From: Pedobacter sp. W3I1
GTDB lineage: Bacteria; Bacteroidota; Bacteroidia; Sphingobacteriales; Sphingobacteriaceae
Assembly: GCF_030816015.1 (NCBI RefSeq)
Contig: NZ_JAUSXN010000001.1
Span: forward strand, 1,860,001-1,924,000
Direction of reading: 5' to 3'
DNA: 64,000 nt
Below are positions 45,320-55,232 of the stretch, in pieces; positions within the stretch are counted from its first letter, which is position 1, and every line of letters starts with the position of its first letter. Below the pieces are notes generated by a model. The model worked only from the letters and a program-made list of their open reading frames with translations, was not told where the DNA came from and searched no databases. A program made the translations under genes and the position numbers.

Positions 45320-46162
45320 TTGGATATTCAACTTATACATCAGTTCATAAAAAATGCCCTTACCGAAGATGTTGGTGATGGCGATCACACCTCACTTTCA
45401 ACAATTCCTTTAGGAACGCAGGGAAAAGCAAAGCTGATTATCAAAGAGAATGGTGTTTTGGCTGGAATTGAACTGGCCCTTGAGATTTTTAAGGAGGTTG
45501 ATGCCGGACTGAAAGTTGATGTATTGTTGCTGGATGGTGCCGAAGTAAAAGTTAGTGATATTGCCTTAACCGTTTCTGGAAGTACACATGCTATTTTAAT
45601 TGCCGAACGTTTGGTTTTAAATTGCATGCAGCGCATGAGTGGTATTGCTACTAAAACCCATCGGATAGTTTCTTTATTGAAAACAACTAAAACCAAAATT
45701 TTAGATACCCGTAAAACCACTCCAGGACTTCGCTATTTAGAAAAATGGGCAGTAAGGATCGGAGGAGGTGTAAATCACCGCATTGGTTTATATGATATGA
45801 TCTTAATTAAAGACAATCATGTAGATTATGCAGGAGGGATTTCAAACGCCATTACGGCTGCTAAAAAATATTTAACAGATCAAAATAAATCACTTCAGAT
45901 CGAAATTGAAGTCCGGAATTTGGAAGAGTTATCTCAAGTTTTGGCCATTGGTGGTGTAGACCGTATCATGCTTGATAATTTCAGTTTCGAAAACTTAAGG
46001 GCAGCGGTTAAATTAATCGACAGTAAATTTATTACAGAAGCTTCTGGAGGAATTACTGAAGAGAACGTTGCAGAATATGCAGCTTGTGGAGTAGATTTTA
46101 TTTCGATGGGGGCACTTACACACTCTGTGAAAAGCCTGGATATGAGTTTAAAAGCATACTAA
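45320..46162 (+). CDS. nadC: Nicotinate-nucleotide pyrophosphorylase (quinolinate phosphoribosyltransferase)
   Basis: NadC converts quinolinate and PRPP to nicotinate mononucleotide in NAD synthesis. Signature segments are LTEDVGDGDHTSL, AERLVLNCMQRMSGIATKT, ILDTRKTTPGLRYLEKWAVRIGG, IEIEVRNLEEL and EASGGITEEN, in order. I start at TTG 45320 (reads MDIQLIHQFIKN, a typical NadC opening) because the earlier in-frame TTG at 45299 lies inside the -7 box. This gives about 280 residues. plsY follows 49 nt later. Confidence 0.93.
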   Translation: MDIQLIHQFIKNALTEDVGDGDHTSLSTIPLGTQGKAKLIIKENGVLAGIELALEIFKEVDAGLKVDVLLLDGAEVKVSDIALTVSGSTHAILIAERLVLNCMQRMSGIATKTHRIVSLLKTTKTKILDTRKTTPGLRYLEKWAVRIGGGVNHRIGLYDMILIKDNHVDYAGGISNAITAAKKYLTDQNKSLQIEIEVRNLEELSQVLAIGGVDRIMLDNFSFENLRAAVKLIDSKFITEASGGITEENVAEYAACGVDFISMGALTHSVKSLDMSLKAY

Positions 46163-46211
46163 AGTGATTTGCTATAAAATTAAAAGCTTATTTTTTGTAT
46201 CATTGTAGGCT

Positions 46212-46859
46212 ATGGTTACGGTTTATTCTCTCAGCGCGTTATTAATTGCCTATCTTTTTGGATCTATACCAACAGCTGTATGGCTTGGTCAGGCCTTCTA
46301 TGGCGTTGATGTAAGAGAATACGGGAGTGGCAATGCTGGTGCTACCAATACTTTTAGGGTATTAGGAAAAAAAGCGGGAATTGCAGTAATGATCATTGAT
46401 ATTGCAAAAGGATATACGGCAACCAATCTGGCTTATCTGATCGGCATGTCGGTAACCGGGCCACAAAATTCTGTTGTTTTTGTTAATTATCAACTCGCAC
46501 TCGGTGTAACCGCAGTAATGGGACATTTATTTCCCGTTTTTGCCGGTTTTAGGGGGGGGAAAGGTGTTGCTACACTTTTTGGAATGATTTTGGCAGTTAA
46601 CTTCGAAGCATCTATGCTTTGTGTTCTGGTTTTTGTGGTTGTATTGCTGTTAACTAAATATGTTTCATTAAGTTCCATTTGCGCAGGGTTTACGTTTCCG
46701 CTCAGTGTGGTCTTCTTGTTTCAGGTTTCCATCAAATCTGAAGTGCTTTATGGCATGGTGGTTTGCATTTTAATCTTAGTTACGCATCAAAAAAACCTCG
46801 AAAGATTGCTGAAAGGCAAAGAATCTAAAGTGTATTTGTTTAGGAAGAAAACTAATTAA
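46212..46859 (+). CDS. plsY: Acyl-phosphate:glycerol-3-phosphate acyltransferase
   Basis: PlsY moves an acyl group from acyl phosphate to glycerol 3-phosphate in the inner membrane, the first step of phospholipid synthesis. The 215-residue protein shows the three conserved segments: FGSIPTAVWLGQ, YGSGNAGATNTFRVLGKKAG and FPVFAGFRGGKGVATLFG. About five TM helices are visible and the end is basic. It follows nadC on the same strand. Confidence 0.95.
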   Translation: MVTVYSLSALLIAYLFGSIPTAVWLGQAFYGVDVREYGSGNAGATNTFRVLGKKAGIAVMIIDIAKGYTATNLAYLIGMSVTGPQNSVVFVNYQLALGVTAVMGHLFPVFAGFRGGKGVATLFGMILAVNFEASMLCVLVFVVVLLLTKYVSLSSICAGFTFPLSVVFLFQVSIKSEVLYGMVVCILILVTHQKNLERLLKGKESKVYLFRKKTN

Positions 46860-46955
46860 TTAACAAAACACGTTTCATTAAAACTTATTAATAGGCTTAC
46901 TGTTTAATCAACGGTTTTGCTTACCAGTATTTACTAATCATTTAAAATCGCAATT

Positions 46956-47765
46956 ATGAAAAAGTTATTTTTAACAGCAAGTGTTGCTGGGATATTACTA
47001 TTTAACTCCTGTTCTACAGTTCCCTTAACAGGTCGTAGCCGATTTGATTTAGTGAGTAATGAGCAGGTTTTGCCAATGGCATTTCAAGCTTACAGTACCT
47101 TTTTAACGGAGAATAAAACTACGGTTTTACCAGCGTCGAATGCGCAGGCTTTAAAAGTTAAAACCGTTGGTAGTAGATTAATTACCGCTGTAAAATCATA
47201 TATGAACAGCAATAACTATGGTAATCTAATTGCAGATTACCAGTGGGAAGTTAATGTGGTGCAGAACAATGAGAAAAATGCCTGGTGTATGCCAGGGGGA
47301 AAGATTGTGGTTTATACGGGTATTTTGCCTGTTACCCAGGATGATGCAGGTTTAGCTACCGTAATGGGCCATGAGATTGCCCACGCTATTGCTGGCCACT
47401 CTGCAGAACGGATGTCGCAAGAAATGGTTGCCCAGGGTATTGGTGCCGCTGCGGGTGTTGCATTATCTAAAAACCCAAAAACACAATCTATTTTTAATAC
47501 CCTTTATGGTGTTGGTACACCAGTGGCAATGTTAAAATTCAGTCGCAATCAAGAATTAGAGGCCGACCGTTTGGGGTTGATTTTTATGGCTATGGCTGGA
47601 TACAATCCACAAAATGCTACCAGTTTCTGGAACAGAATGTCGGCGGCATCTGCAGGCGCACAAAAACCTGCTGAGTTTTTAAGCACCCACCCGAGTGATG
47701 CTACCCGTATTGCACAGATTCAAAAATATTTACCTGAGGCGCAGCAGTATTATAAGAAGAAATAA
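46956..47765 (+). CDS. M48-family metalloprotease lipoprotein
   Basis: The 269-residue protein is a lipoprotein (LLFNSC, Cys19) with a zinc-protease domain. HEIAH at 139-143 provides two His ligands and the catalytic Glu, and NQELEADRLG supplies the third ligand. TGILPVTQDDAGLATVMGHE and HPSDATRIAQIQKYLP are family segments. Homologues (the LoiP/YcaL/BepA kind) clear misfolded outer-membrane proteins in the periplasm. It lies 97 nt after plsY and is likely transcribed separately. Confidence 0.93.
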   Translation: MKKLFLTASVAGILLFNSCSTVPLTGRSRFDLVSNEQVLPMAFQAYSTFLTENKTTVLPASNAQALKVKTVGSRLITAVKSYMNSNNYGNLIADYQWEVNVVQNNEKNAWCMPGGKIVVYTGILPVTQDDAGLATVMGHEIAHAIAGHSAERMSQEMVAQGIGAAAGVALSKNPKTQSIFNTLYGVGTPVAMLKFSRNQELEADRLGLIFMAMAGYNPQNATSFWNRMSAASAGAQKPAEFLSTHPSDATRIAQIQKYLPEAQQYYKKK

Positions 47766-47835
47766 GGTTGAAGCTAGAAGGTAGAAAGGTGGAAGGTTTT
47801 GCATGATGCAGAGACCTTTCACTTTTTCTTTATTC

Positions 47836-48008
47836 GTCACCCTGAATTTATTTCAGGGTCTTTCCAATCTCTGGTCTTAGCGTCTCGCTAAAACCATTTT
47901 ATTTGAGGTTTAAGGATATTGATTAATCATAGCGAGACGCTACAACTAGAGTAATTTATTCAGCGTCTTTCTTGCCACTAAGATCCTAAAATAAATTCAG
48001 GATGACGA
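47836..48008. repeat. Composite inverted-repeat element with nested hairpin
   Basis: The outer arms are CGTCACCCTGAATTTATTTC (from 47836) and AAATAAATTCAGGATGACG (to 48008). Nested inside, TAGCGTCTCGCTA (47878-47890) faces TAGCGAGACGCTA (47930-47942). A further GAGACGCTACAACTAGA copy lies at about 48061-48077. The gap 47766-48187 holds no gene and ends in a C/A-rich tract at the pabB stop. Confidence 0.65.
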
Positions 48009-48187
48009 TCGCCCGGACTAACCTATTTATTTGGTTTAAGGATTTATTAAGTCGTGTAGTGAGACGCTACAACTAGAAAGATGTCATTTAAGGCTACAAC
48101 AAGAAATAAAAAGATTCTTCACTGCGTTCAGAATGACAAACAGTGCTATGAACAACTGAACTAGTGAACCAATGACGAATGAACTAA

Positions 48188-49444
48188 TCAATCACCCAAT
48201 ACTTTCAAAATAGCGCTGGCCTTTAACAGACATTCTTCATATTCTAATGAAGCATCACTTTGATAAGTAATGGCTCCTCCAACCTGGAACGATAGATAGC
48301 TAGATTCCGCATTGTACAATAGGCTTCGGATCACCACATTAAAATCGAAATCACCATTTGGGCTGATGCAGCCCAAAGAACCGGAATAAATGCCCCTTTT
48401 GGTTACTTCGTATTCTTCAATCAATTTCATGGCTTTAACCTTAGGAGCACCCGTCATGGAGCCCATCGGGAATGCATTTTTGATGGCGTCGATAAAATGG
48501 ATCTCCGGATTTAGTTCACAGCTTATGGTAGAAATCATCTGGTGGACCTGCGGGAAGCTATAGACGCCGAATAACTCGTCGACTGTGACAGAACCCTTAA
48601 CCGCTGATTTAGTGAGGTCGTGGCGCACCAGATCAACTATCATTACATTTTCAGCCTGCTCTTTAATATCGTTCCTAAGTTGCAGCTTTATGGCTTCATC
48701 TTCTGCCGGATCAGAACTTCTTTTAGCGGTGCCTTTAATGGGCTGTGAGGTAAGTTTCGATCCGCGCTTGCACAAAAATCTTTCTGGTGTAGCAGATAAA
48801 ATATATTTACTGTGAACTTTAAAATAACCTGCAAATGGGGTGGGAGAAACCTGGTTTAGCGCCTCGAAAGTTTGAATGGGATCTATTTTTATATTTTCGG
48901 CAAAAAACTCCTGACAGAAATTAACTTCATAGATATTGCCACGAATAATATGATCTCTTAAAGCTTCTACTTTTTGAACATATTGATCTCTAGATAACCG
49001 TTGTGTTATCGTTATTTTTTTGGATTGGGTATTTGCTTTAAGCTGAAAGGAATCTATCTCAGCTAAAATCGATTCAGGACCAATCAGCACCTCGGCATTA
49101 CCATTTTTAAAGGCAATCAGGTACTTTGGAACAAAAAAGTATAGATCTGGGAAATTTAAATGATCCGAATGATTAGAATGGAGATCTTCTGTTTCGTTTT
49201 TTAAATCATAGCTGAAAAAGCCAAAAATCCACTGTTTATGTAATGAGTAAAAACTTTTTAGTTGATCAAATGCATTGCCTGTGGTGCATTTTAGTTCGTG
49301 ATGTGCACCGGCAGCGATAATGAAATCGTAAGCCGAGTAGGCATCTTTGTAGTGATTTGAATCTAAAAAGCAACAAACCTCAAACTGGTTAGCCCAATGC
49401 AAAGCTTTTTGTTTAAAATTGGATATGTTTTGAGTGGTTTTCAA
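48188..49444 (-). CDS. pabB: Aminodeoxychorismate synthase component I (PabB-like)
   Basis: The 418-residue protein is of the anthranilate/ADC synthase component I family, which acts on chorismate with ammonia from a glutamine amidotransferase. The Q/PIKGT motif (SQPIKGTAKR) favours PabB over TrpE. Other signatures are ENVMIVDLVRHDL, FPMGSMTGAPKVKAM and GIYSGSLGCISPNG. No ATG is available near the N-terminus; TTG 49444, 7 nt after a -7 box, fits the reading MKTTQNISNF. No partner amidotransferase gene is adjacent. Product: folate precursor p-aminobenzoate, after PabC. Confidence 0.9.
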   Translation of the reverse strand: MKTTQNISNFKQKALHWANQFEVCCFLDSNHYKDAYSAYDFIIAAGAHHELKCTTGNAFDQLKSFYSLHKQWIFGFFSYDLKNETEDLHSNHSDHLNFPDLYFFVPKYLIAFKNGNAEVLIGPESILAEIDSFQLKANTQSKKITITQRLSRDQYVQKVEALRDHIIRGNIYEVNFCQEFFAENIKIDPIQTFEALNQVSPTPFAGYFKVHSKYILSATPERFLCKRGSKLTSQPIKGTAKRSSDPAEDEAIKLQLRNDIKEQAENVMIVDLVRHDLTKSAVKGSVTVDELFGVYSFPQVHQMISTISCELNPEIHFIDAIKNAFPMGSMTGAPKVKAMKLIEEYEVTKRGIYSGSLGCISPNGDFDFNVVIRSLLYNAESSYLSFQVGGAITYQSDASLEYEECLLKASAILKVLGD

Positions 49445-49451
49445 GCTGCGG

Positions 49452-49459
49452 CAAAGGTA
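49452..49459 (-). promoter_or_regulatory. -7 box (TACCTTTG) directly upstream of pabB
   Basis: The minus-strand TACCTTTG is followed by 7 nt and then TTG 49444. It supports the TTG start and a nearly leaderless transcript. Confidence 0.45.
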
Positions 49460-49503
49460 ACTAAACCCTGCATAAGTGGAAAGGTACTTAGAATATTATC
49501 TTT

Positions 49504-49552
49504 AAATCGTTTGAAACGATTTGAAATTATACGCTCGTTAAAAACGAGCGTA
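49504..49552. terminator. Paired hairpins downstream of the toxin gene
   Basis: AAATCGTTT-G-AAACGATTT (49504-49522) is a perfect palindrome with one central base. TACGCTCGTT (49530-49539) pairs with AACGAGCGTA (49543-49552). They lie just after the toxin stop and may end the TA transcript, although no strong T-run follows. Confidence 0.5.
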
Positions 49553-49562
49553 AGCTGAAAAA

Positions 49563-49868
49563 TTAATGCTTTTTAGGATTCATTTTGGTGTGTCTGATCC
49601 TTAGGATTCTTATCGTTTGATTTTCGTTTCGATAAGAAACTCTGAAATGATGTTTTTCAAAAGCACGATACGTTCCATCATTGTCTTTTTTATATTGATC
49701 AATTTTATGTTTTTCCGGATGGTTAGCAATGTCACCCACTCCTTTAGTTAGGTCGTTGATAACTTTTATAGCATTTTGAATAGACTCTGTGCTAATGTAT
49801 TCGTATATTTTCTTTAATTGATTTTGAGCTGGTTTGGTCCAGACAATTTTGAGGTTATTTTTTACCAA
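49563..49868 (-). CDS. RelE/ParE-family toxin of a type II toxin-antitoxin pair
   Basis: The 101-residue basic protein starts MVKNNLKIVWTKPAQNQLKKIYEYIS and has the ParE/RelE fold pattern: two N-terminal helices (QLKKIYEYISTES, AIKVINDLTKGV), then strands (GTYRAFEKHHFRVSYRN, TIRILRIRHTK). RelE members cut mRNA on the ribosome and ParE members poison gyrase; the long N-terminal helix and the end RHTKMNP are closer to ParE. Its start overlaps the antitoxin stop by 7 nt, a standard TA arrangement. Confidence 0.88.
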   Translation of the reverse strand: MVKNNLKIVWTKPAQNQLKKIYEYISTESIQNAIKVINDLTKGVGDIANHPEKHKIDQYKKDNDGTYRAFEKHHFRVSYRNENQTIRILRIRHTKMNPKKH

Positions 49869-50089
49869 CTTTTAATCTCATTTAATAGTTGATCTTGGGT
49901 TATATAATTACCTTTTTTGAATTCTGTTTCTGCAGCTAAGAGCTCACTATTGTATTCTTCTATGGTAACATTTGGGTTTTCATTCTTAAACTTTATAAAC
50001 GCTTTAAGCATTTTAACGACAGAGCTTTTTTCGGCATTGTCTAGCTGAGTAAAATAATTAAGCATTTCGCTTTCTAAGATAGTTGCCAT
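49862..50089 (-). CDS. Antitoxin of the ParE/RelE-type pair
   Basis: The 75-residue acidic protein lies upstream of and overlaps the toxin gene. It is helical (MLNYFTQLDNAEKSSVVKMLKAFIKF, IEEYNSELLAAETEFKKGNY), with the end ITQDQLLNEIKSW that would wrap the toxin. I see no classical MetJ/Arc DNA-binding strand, so autoregulation is uncertain. The assignment rests mainly on position, size and charge. Confidence 0.8.
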   Translation of the reverse strand: MATILESEMLNYFTQLDNAEKSSVVKMLKAFIKFKNENPNVTIEEYNSELLAAETEFKKGNYITQDQLLNEIKSW

Positions 50090-50163
50090 AATAAAATGTT
50101 ATACTCAAAAATAACTAAATGAATGCTGATAAACAAGTGACTAAGTTGATTTGTCTTAACACA

Positions 50164-50193
50164 AAAAAGCAACCCAGTTATGGATTGCTTTTT
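50164..50193. terminator. Hairpin terminator between purA and the TA pair
   Basis: AAAAAGCAA (50164-50172) pairs with TTGCTTTTT (50185-50193), with a further CC/GG pair inside. T-runs exist in both directions. It would end purA transcription before the TA genes. Confidence 0.75.
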
Positions 50194-50202
50194 ATTATTG
50201 GT

Positions 50203-50274
50203 CGTCACCCTGAATTTATTTCAGGGTCTATCAGTTTATGAATATATAGATGCTGAACTAAATTCAGCATGACG
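50203..50274. repeat. Complete CGTCANNCTGAATTT inverted-repeat element
   Basis: CGTCACCCTGAATTTATTTC on the left matches the reverse complement of CTAAATTCAGCATGACG on the right. This 72-bp copy has both arms and sits 9 nt from the purA stop, so it is transcribed in the purA 3' end. Confidence 0.7.
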
Positions 50275-50283
50275 AATCTTATA

Positions 50284-51567
<1,284 letters not shown>

Positions 51568-51602
51568 TTAATAAATTAAGCTGGTTTTATTTGAATTTTG
51601 AT

Positions 51603-52100
51603 TTAATTTGCTTGGATTTTCGCAGCTGTTGCTGCACTTTCATTTACTTTTCTGGCCATGCTGCAATCAGAGCAGAAGCCATAAAGATTCAACGAATGGT
51701 GTTTTACATCAAATTTTAAAAGATCACCAACCATGGTTTGGATCTGGTGGATTCGGGGATCGCAGAATTCTACTACTTTACCACATTCGATACAAATTAC
51801 GTGATCGTGCTGGCGGTAACCATAAGATTTTTCGAATTGCGCCATATTTTTACCAAACTGGTGCTTGGTAACTAAATCGCATGAAACCAATAATTCCAAC
51901 GTGTTATAAACCGTAGCACGACTTACGCGGTACTTTTGGTTTTTCATGTGGATATAAAGGGTTTCTACATCAAAGTGGTCGTTTCTTGAATATATTTCTT
52001 CCAATATAGCGAAACGCTCTGGTGTTTTACGTAGGTTTTTGTTTTCTAAATAAGCCTCAAAAATCTTGCGAACGAGCTCATTTGTTTTTTGTTCTGACAT
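51603..52100 (-). CDS. Fur-family transcriptional regulator
   Basis: The 165-residue protein has the Fur winged helix (RKTPERFAILEEIYSRNDHFDVETLY, RVSRATVYNTLELLVSCDLV) and a C-terminal dimer domain with HDHVICIECGKVVEFC and GFCSDCSMARKVNES. The two Cys pairs (CIEC, CSDC) form a structural zinc site. Fur-type members sense Fe, Zn, Mn or peroxide; the sequence alone does not separate Fur from PerR or Zur. A -7 box lies 17 nt before ATG 52100. It is co-directional with purA downstream, possibly by read-through. Confidence 0.93.
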   Translation of the reverse strand: MSEQKTNELVRKIFEAYLENKNLRKTPERFAILEEIYSRNDHFDVETLYIHMKNQKYRVSRATVYNTLELLVSCDLVTKHQFGKNMAQFEKSYGYRQHDHVICIECGKVVEFCDPRIHQIQTMVGDLLKFDVKHHSLNLYGFCSDCSMARKVNESAATAAKIQAN

Positions 52101-52117
52101 AGTTTTTAAACTCCATT

Positions 52118-52125
52118 CAAAGGTA
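52118..52125 (-). promoter_or_regulatory. -7 box (TACCTTTG) of the Fur-family gene
   Basis: The minus-strand TACCTTTG matches TAnnTTTG and lies 17 nt before the ATG. Confidence 0.45.
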
Positions 52126-52184
52126 GGTAAATTGTTTTGAAAAATGATTACACCGATTAAATGATTACACAGATTTGTAATAAG

Positions 52185-52294
52185 TCGGAGGCCCGGGGAT
52201 CGGGAGTCAGAAGTTTAAATTGCAAATAACTCGTGACTTAGGACTAGAATCCTGACTTCCGACATCGGACTCCGGACTAAAGACTTCGGACTAC
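52185..52294. repeat. Degenerate short-period tract after the rel/spoT stop
   Basis: The plus strand shows repeated words of the type GACTTAGGACT, CGACATCGGACTCC and GGACTAAAGACTTCGGACT, with a period near 7 nt, ending at the stop at 52295. In the gene's direction the tract is G/T-rich with AGTCCNNAGTC words. Confidence 0.65.
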
Positions 52295-54502
52295 CTAAGC
52301 ATCAAACCTCGTTACTCCGGTAACACCTCTAACTTTTAATAAATTTTTAATCAGGTTTTCCAGGTGTTCAGTATCGTTTACAAAAATCATAATCGAACCA
52401 TCAAAAATTCCCTCGTTGGTATCAACAGTAATCGAACGCATATTTACTTTAAAGTCGGTAGAAATAACCCTGGTAATGTTGTTGATCAAACCTACATCAT
52501 CAATACCTACAATGCGTAAGCCAGTTAAGAAAGTTAATTCCTGCTGTTTGTTCCATTTGGCTTTCACTACGCGATAACCATAATTGGCCATTAGCTGCGC
52601 AGCGTTAGGGCAGTTGGTACGGTGTATTTTAATGCCTTCGCTTACGGTAATAAAACCAAAAACATCATCACCCGGTATGGGGTTACAACAGGCGGCCAAG
52701 GTATAATCAATGCGCTGCATATCTTCACCGATCAGTAAAATATCAGATTCTCCACCTTTAATTTTACTCTTTATTCCATCAACAGAAAGATTTTCAGGGC
52801 GTTCCGGACCACGGTTTTCGACCTCTTTCTCGCTTGAGAGATACTCTTTAATATCTTTTAGTTCTATTTTTCCGAGGGCAACATTAACAAATAGCTCTTG
52901 TGTAGAGGGCAGTTTAAAGAAATAACTGAGCTTTTGTAAATTATCGGTATTATAAGTGATTTTTAACGATTTCAGCTTTCTTTCTAAGATTTCCTTGCCA
53001 TTTTCGGCAATTTTCCGCTTTTCTTCCTTTAAAGATGACTTAATTTTAGATTTGGCCTTGGCAGTAACCACCACATTTAGCCAATCTTCTTTAGGCGTTT
53101 GTTTGCTTGAGGTGATAATTTCTACCTGATCGCCATTTTGAAGCTTATACGAAATAGGAACCAGCTTGTGATTCACTTTAGCGCCTATACAGGTTGCACC
53201 TACATCGGTATGGATCTCGAAAGCAAAATCTAATGCGGTAGCGCCCAAAGGCAACTGGATTAAAGCACCTTTTGGCGTGAAAATAAAAATCTCGTCCGAG
53301 AAAAGGTTCATCTTGAAATCATCCAGGAAATCTAAAGCATTGGCTTCAGGATTACTCAACATTTCGCGGACTTTCTGAATCCATTGATCCAAACCGTTAT
53401 CATTACTCGATTCTTTGTATTTCCAGTGTGCGGCGAAACCTTTCTCTGCAATTTCGTTCATGCGTTGTGTACGGATCTGTACCTCCACCCATTGCCCACG
53501 TGGGCCCATTACGGTAGTATGCAAACTTTCGTAGCCATTTCCTTTTGGTGATGAAACCCAATCGCGTAATCGATCTGGATTTGGACGGTATAAATCGGTT
53601 ACAATTGAATACGCCTTCCAGCAATCGGCCTTTTCATTTTCAGGTGCGGAATCCAAAATAATCCGGATGGCAAAAAGATCGTAAACCTCTTCGAAAGGAA
53701 TATTTTTCTTTTTCATCTTGTTCCAGATGGAGTGGATTGATTTCGGCCTGCCGTAAACATCGGCTACTAAACCTTGCTCATGAACAATCTCATCAATCGG
53801 TTCGACGAATTTTTTGATGAAAAGCGCACGCTCTGCTTTTTTCTCGTTTAATTTTTTTGCGATGAATTTGTACGTATCAGGGTCAAGATATTTCATCGAA
53901 AGATCTTCCAGCTCTGATTTTATTGCATATAAACCTAATCTATGGGCTAATGGAGCGTATAAATAAATGGTTTCTGAAGCGATTTTAAGCTGCTTGTGGC
54001 GGGGCATAAAATCCATTGTACGCATATTATGCAAACGATCGGCAAGTTTGATCAGGATTACCCTCACATCATCAGCCAGGGTAAGCAGCATTTTACGAAA
54101 ATTCTCGGCTTGTAAAGAGCTGTTGGTATCGAAAACACCAGATATTTTGGTTAAACCATCGATAATTTTGGCGGTTTTCTTGCCAAATTCACGTTCAATA
54201 TCTTCTAAAGTGATATCGGTGTCTTCTACCACATCATGTAGCAAGGCACATACAATTGAGGTTGTGCCCAGGCCAATTTCTTCAGCAGCAATCTGCGCTA
54301 CGGCGATGGGGTGATAGATGTAGGGTTCGCCAGACTTTCGGCGCATATCTTTATGGCTCTCCAGTGCCATATCGAAAGCTTTCCTGATTTCTTTTTTATC
54401 GCCCTTTTGTAAAGTAGATTTGCTTGCCCGTAGTAATGCCCTATATCTTTTTAGAATCTCTTGCTTTTCCGCCTCTAAATCAATCACTAACTCTGTTTTC
54501 AT
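52295..54502 (-). CDS. rel: Bifunctional (p)ppGpp synthetase/hydrolase (RelA/SpoT family)
   Basis: The 735-residue protein controls the stringent response. The N-terminal HD hydrolase domain has SGEPYIYHPIAVA and ALLHDVVEDT (the HD metal site) and LIKLADRLHNMRTM. The synthetase domain has KPKSIHSIWNKMKKK-like sequence and DWVSSPKGNGYESLHTTVMG. A TGS domain (IFTPKGALIQLPLGATALDFAF) and C-terminal ACT domain (LTFLTGLRIVGIDDVGLINNI) follow. Both active sites look intact, so both activities are expected. It is monocistronic, with the divergent DUF4294-like gene upstream. Confidence 0.95.
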   Translation of the reverse strand: MKTELVIDLEAEKQEILKRYRALLRASKSTLQKGDKKEIRKAFDMALESHKDMRRKSGEPYIYHPIAVAQIAAEEIGLGTTSIVCALLHDVVEDTDITLEDIEREFGKKTAKIIDGLTKISGVFDTNSSLQAENFRKMLLTLADDVRVILIKLADRLHNMRTMDFMPRHKQLKIASETIYLYAPLAHRLGLYAIKSELEDLSMKYLDPDTYKFIAKKLNEKKAERALFIKKFVEPIDEIVHEQGLVADVYGRPKSIHSIWNKMKKKNIPFEEVYDLFAIRIILDSAPENEKADCWKAYSIVTDLYRPNPDRLRDWVSSPKGNGYESLHTTVMGPRGQWVEVQIRTQRMNEIAEKGFAAHWKYKESSNDNGLDQWIQKVREMLSNPEANALDFLDDFKMNLFSDEIFIFTPKGALIQLPLGATALDFAFEIHTDVGATCIGAKVNHKLVPISYKLQNGDQVEIITSSKQTPKEDWLNVVVTAKAKSKIKSSLKEEKRKIAENGKEILERKLKSLKITYNTDNLQKLSYFFKLPSTQELFVNVALGKIELKDIKEYLSSEKEVENRGPERPENLSVDGIKSKIKGGESDILLIGEDMQRIDYTLAACCNPIPGDDVFGFITVSEGIKIHRTNCPNAAQLMANYGYRVVKAKWNKQQELTFLTGLRIVGIDDVGLINNITRVISTDFKVNMRSITVDTNEGIFDGSIMIFVNDTEHLENLIKNLLKVRGVTGVTRFDA

Positions 54503-54588
54503 TTGTATTTTTTGCGTAAAAATTGCGTCTTATTTATGAATAAAACTTATATTAGTTTTGTGAAACACCTAATATATGAAATAACACC

Positions 54589-54596
54589 TAACTTTG
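54589..54596 (+). promoter_or_regulatory. -7 box (TAACTTTG) of the DUF4294-like gene
   Basis: TAACTTTG matches TAnnTTTG and lies 15 nt before ATG 54612. No -33 TTG is seen at 19-21 nt. Confidence 0.45.
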
Positions 54597-54611
54597 TAAA
54601 AGTATAAATTT

Positions 54612-55226
54612 ATGAAAATTAAAGGGCTCTTTTTTCTTTGTATTGTAATGATTTGTAGCTTTTCGTTACGGGCTCAGGATCCTGCTGCCCCTGTATTTCC
54701 TAAAATGGGTAAAAGTGATACAATTAGAGTAGCCTCAACAAATGATAATGGTGTAATGATTCCGTGGATGCAACTTAATGATGTATCTATTTATGCACAA
54801 AGAATCTGGAAATCGCCGGCAGAACAGGCTGCGTATAACCGCTTAAGGTATAACGTATTAAAAGTAATGCCCTACGCATTATTCGCAAAACGCAGGTATG
54901 AGCAACTGGAGCAGGATATTGCCCGTACGCCAGAGAAAAAGGAACAGAAACAACTGGTTAAACAATGTGATAAAGAAATTAAAGACATGTTTAACCGCGA
55001 AATAAAGGAATTAACGATTACCCAGGGTCAGATTTTAACAAAACTGATCGACCGTGAAGTGGGCAGAACAACATATGATATTGTTAAGCAGACCAAGGGC
55101 GGTTTCGCTGCATTTTCTTATCAGATTGTTGCCCGCGTGGTAGGACATAATTTAAAAAGCACTTACGATCCAAATGAAGATAGGGATATAGAATCCATTA
55201 TCCGTACTTCAGGATTTTATCAATAA
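54612..55226 (+). CDS. DUF4294-like secreted protein
   Basis: The 204-residue protein has a signal peptide (residues 1-21, ending SLRAQ) and a body starting MIPWMQLNDVSIYAQRIWKS, followed by YNRLRYNVLKVMPYALFAKRRYEQL and a basic helical section with TRTPEK-like turns. It ends KSTYDPNEDRDIESIIRTSGFYQ. These segments fit DUF4294, a Bacteroidota family without known function. It is the first gene of a likely operon with the peroxidase (6 nt away) and bshB1. Confidence 0.8.
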   Translation: MKIKGLFFLCIVMICSFSLRAQDPAAPVFPKMGKSDTIRVASTNDNGVMIPWMQLNDVSIYAQRIWKSPAEQAAYNRLRYNVLKVMPYALFAKRRYEQLEQDIARTPEKKEQKQLVKQCDKEIKDMFNREIKELTITQGQILTKLIDREVGRTTYDIVKQTKGGFAAFSYQIVARVVGHNLKSTYDPNEDRDIESIIRTSGFYQ

Positions 55227-55232
55227 CATATA

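Noticed and set aside
49504..49552. Attachment site or integrase target
   Set aside because: The short hairpins are better explained as the 3' end of the TA transcript; no integrase or tRNA is near.
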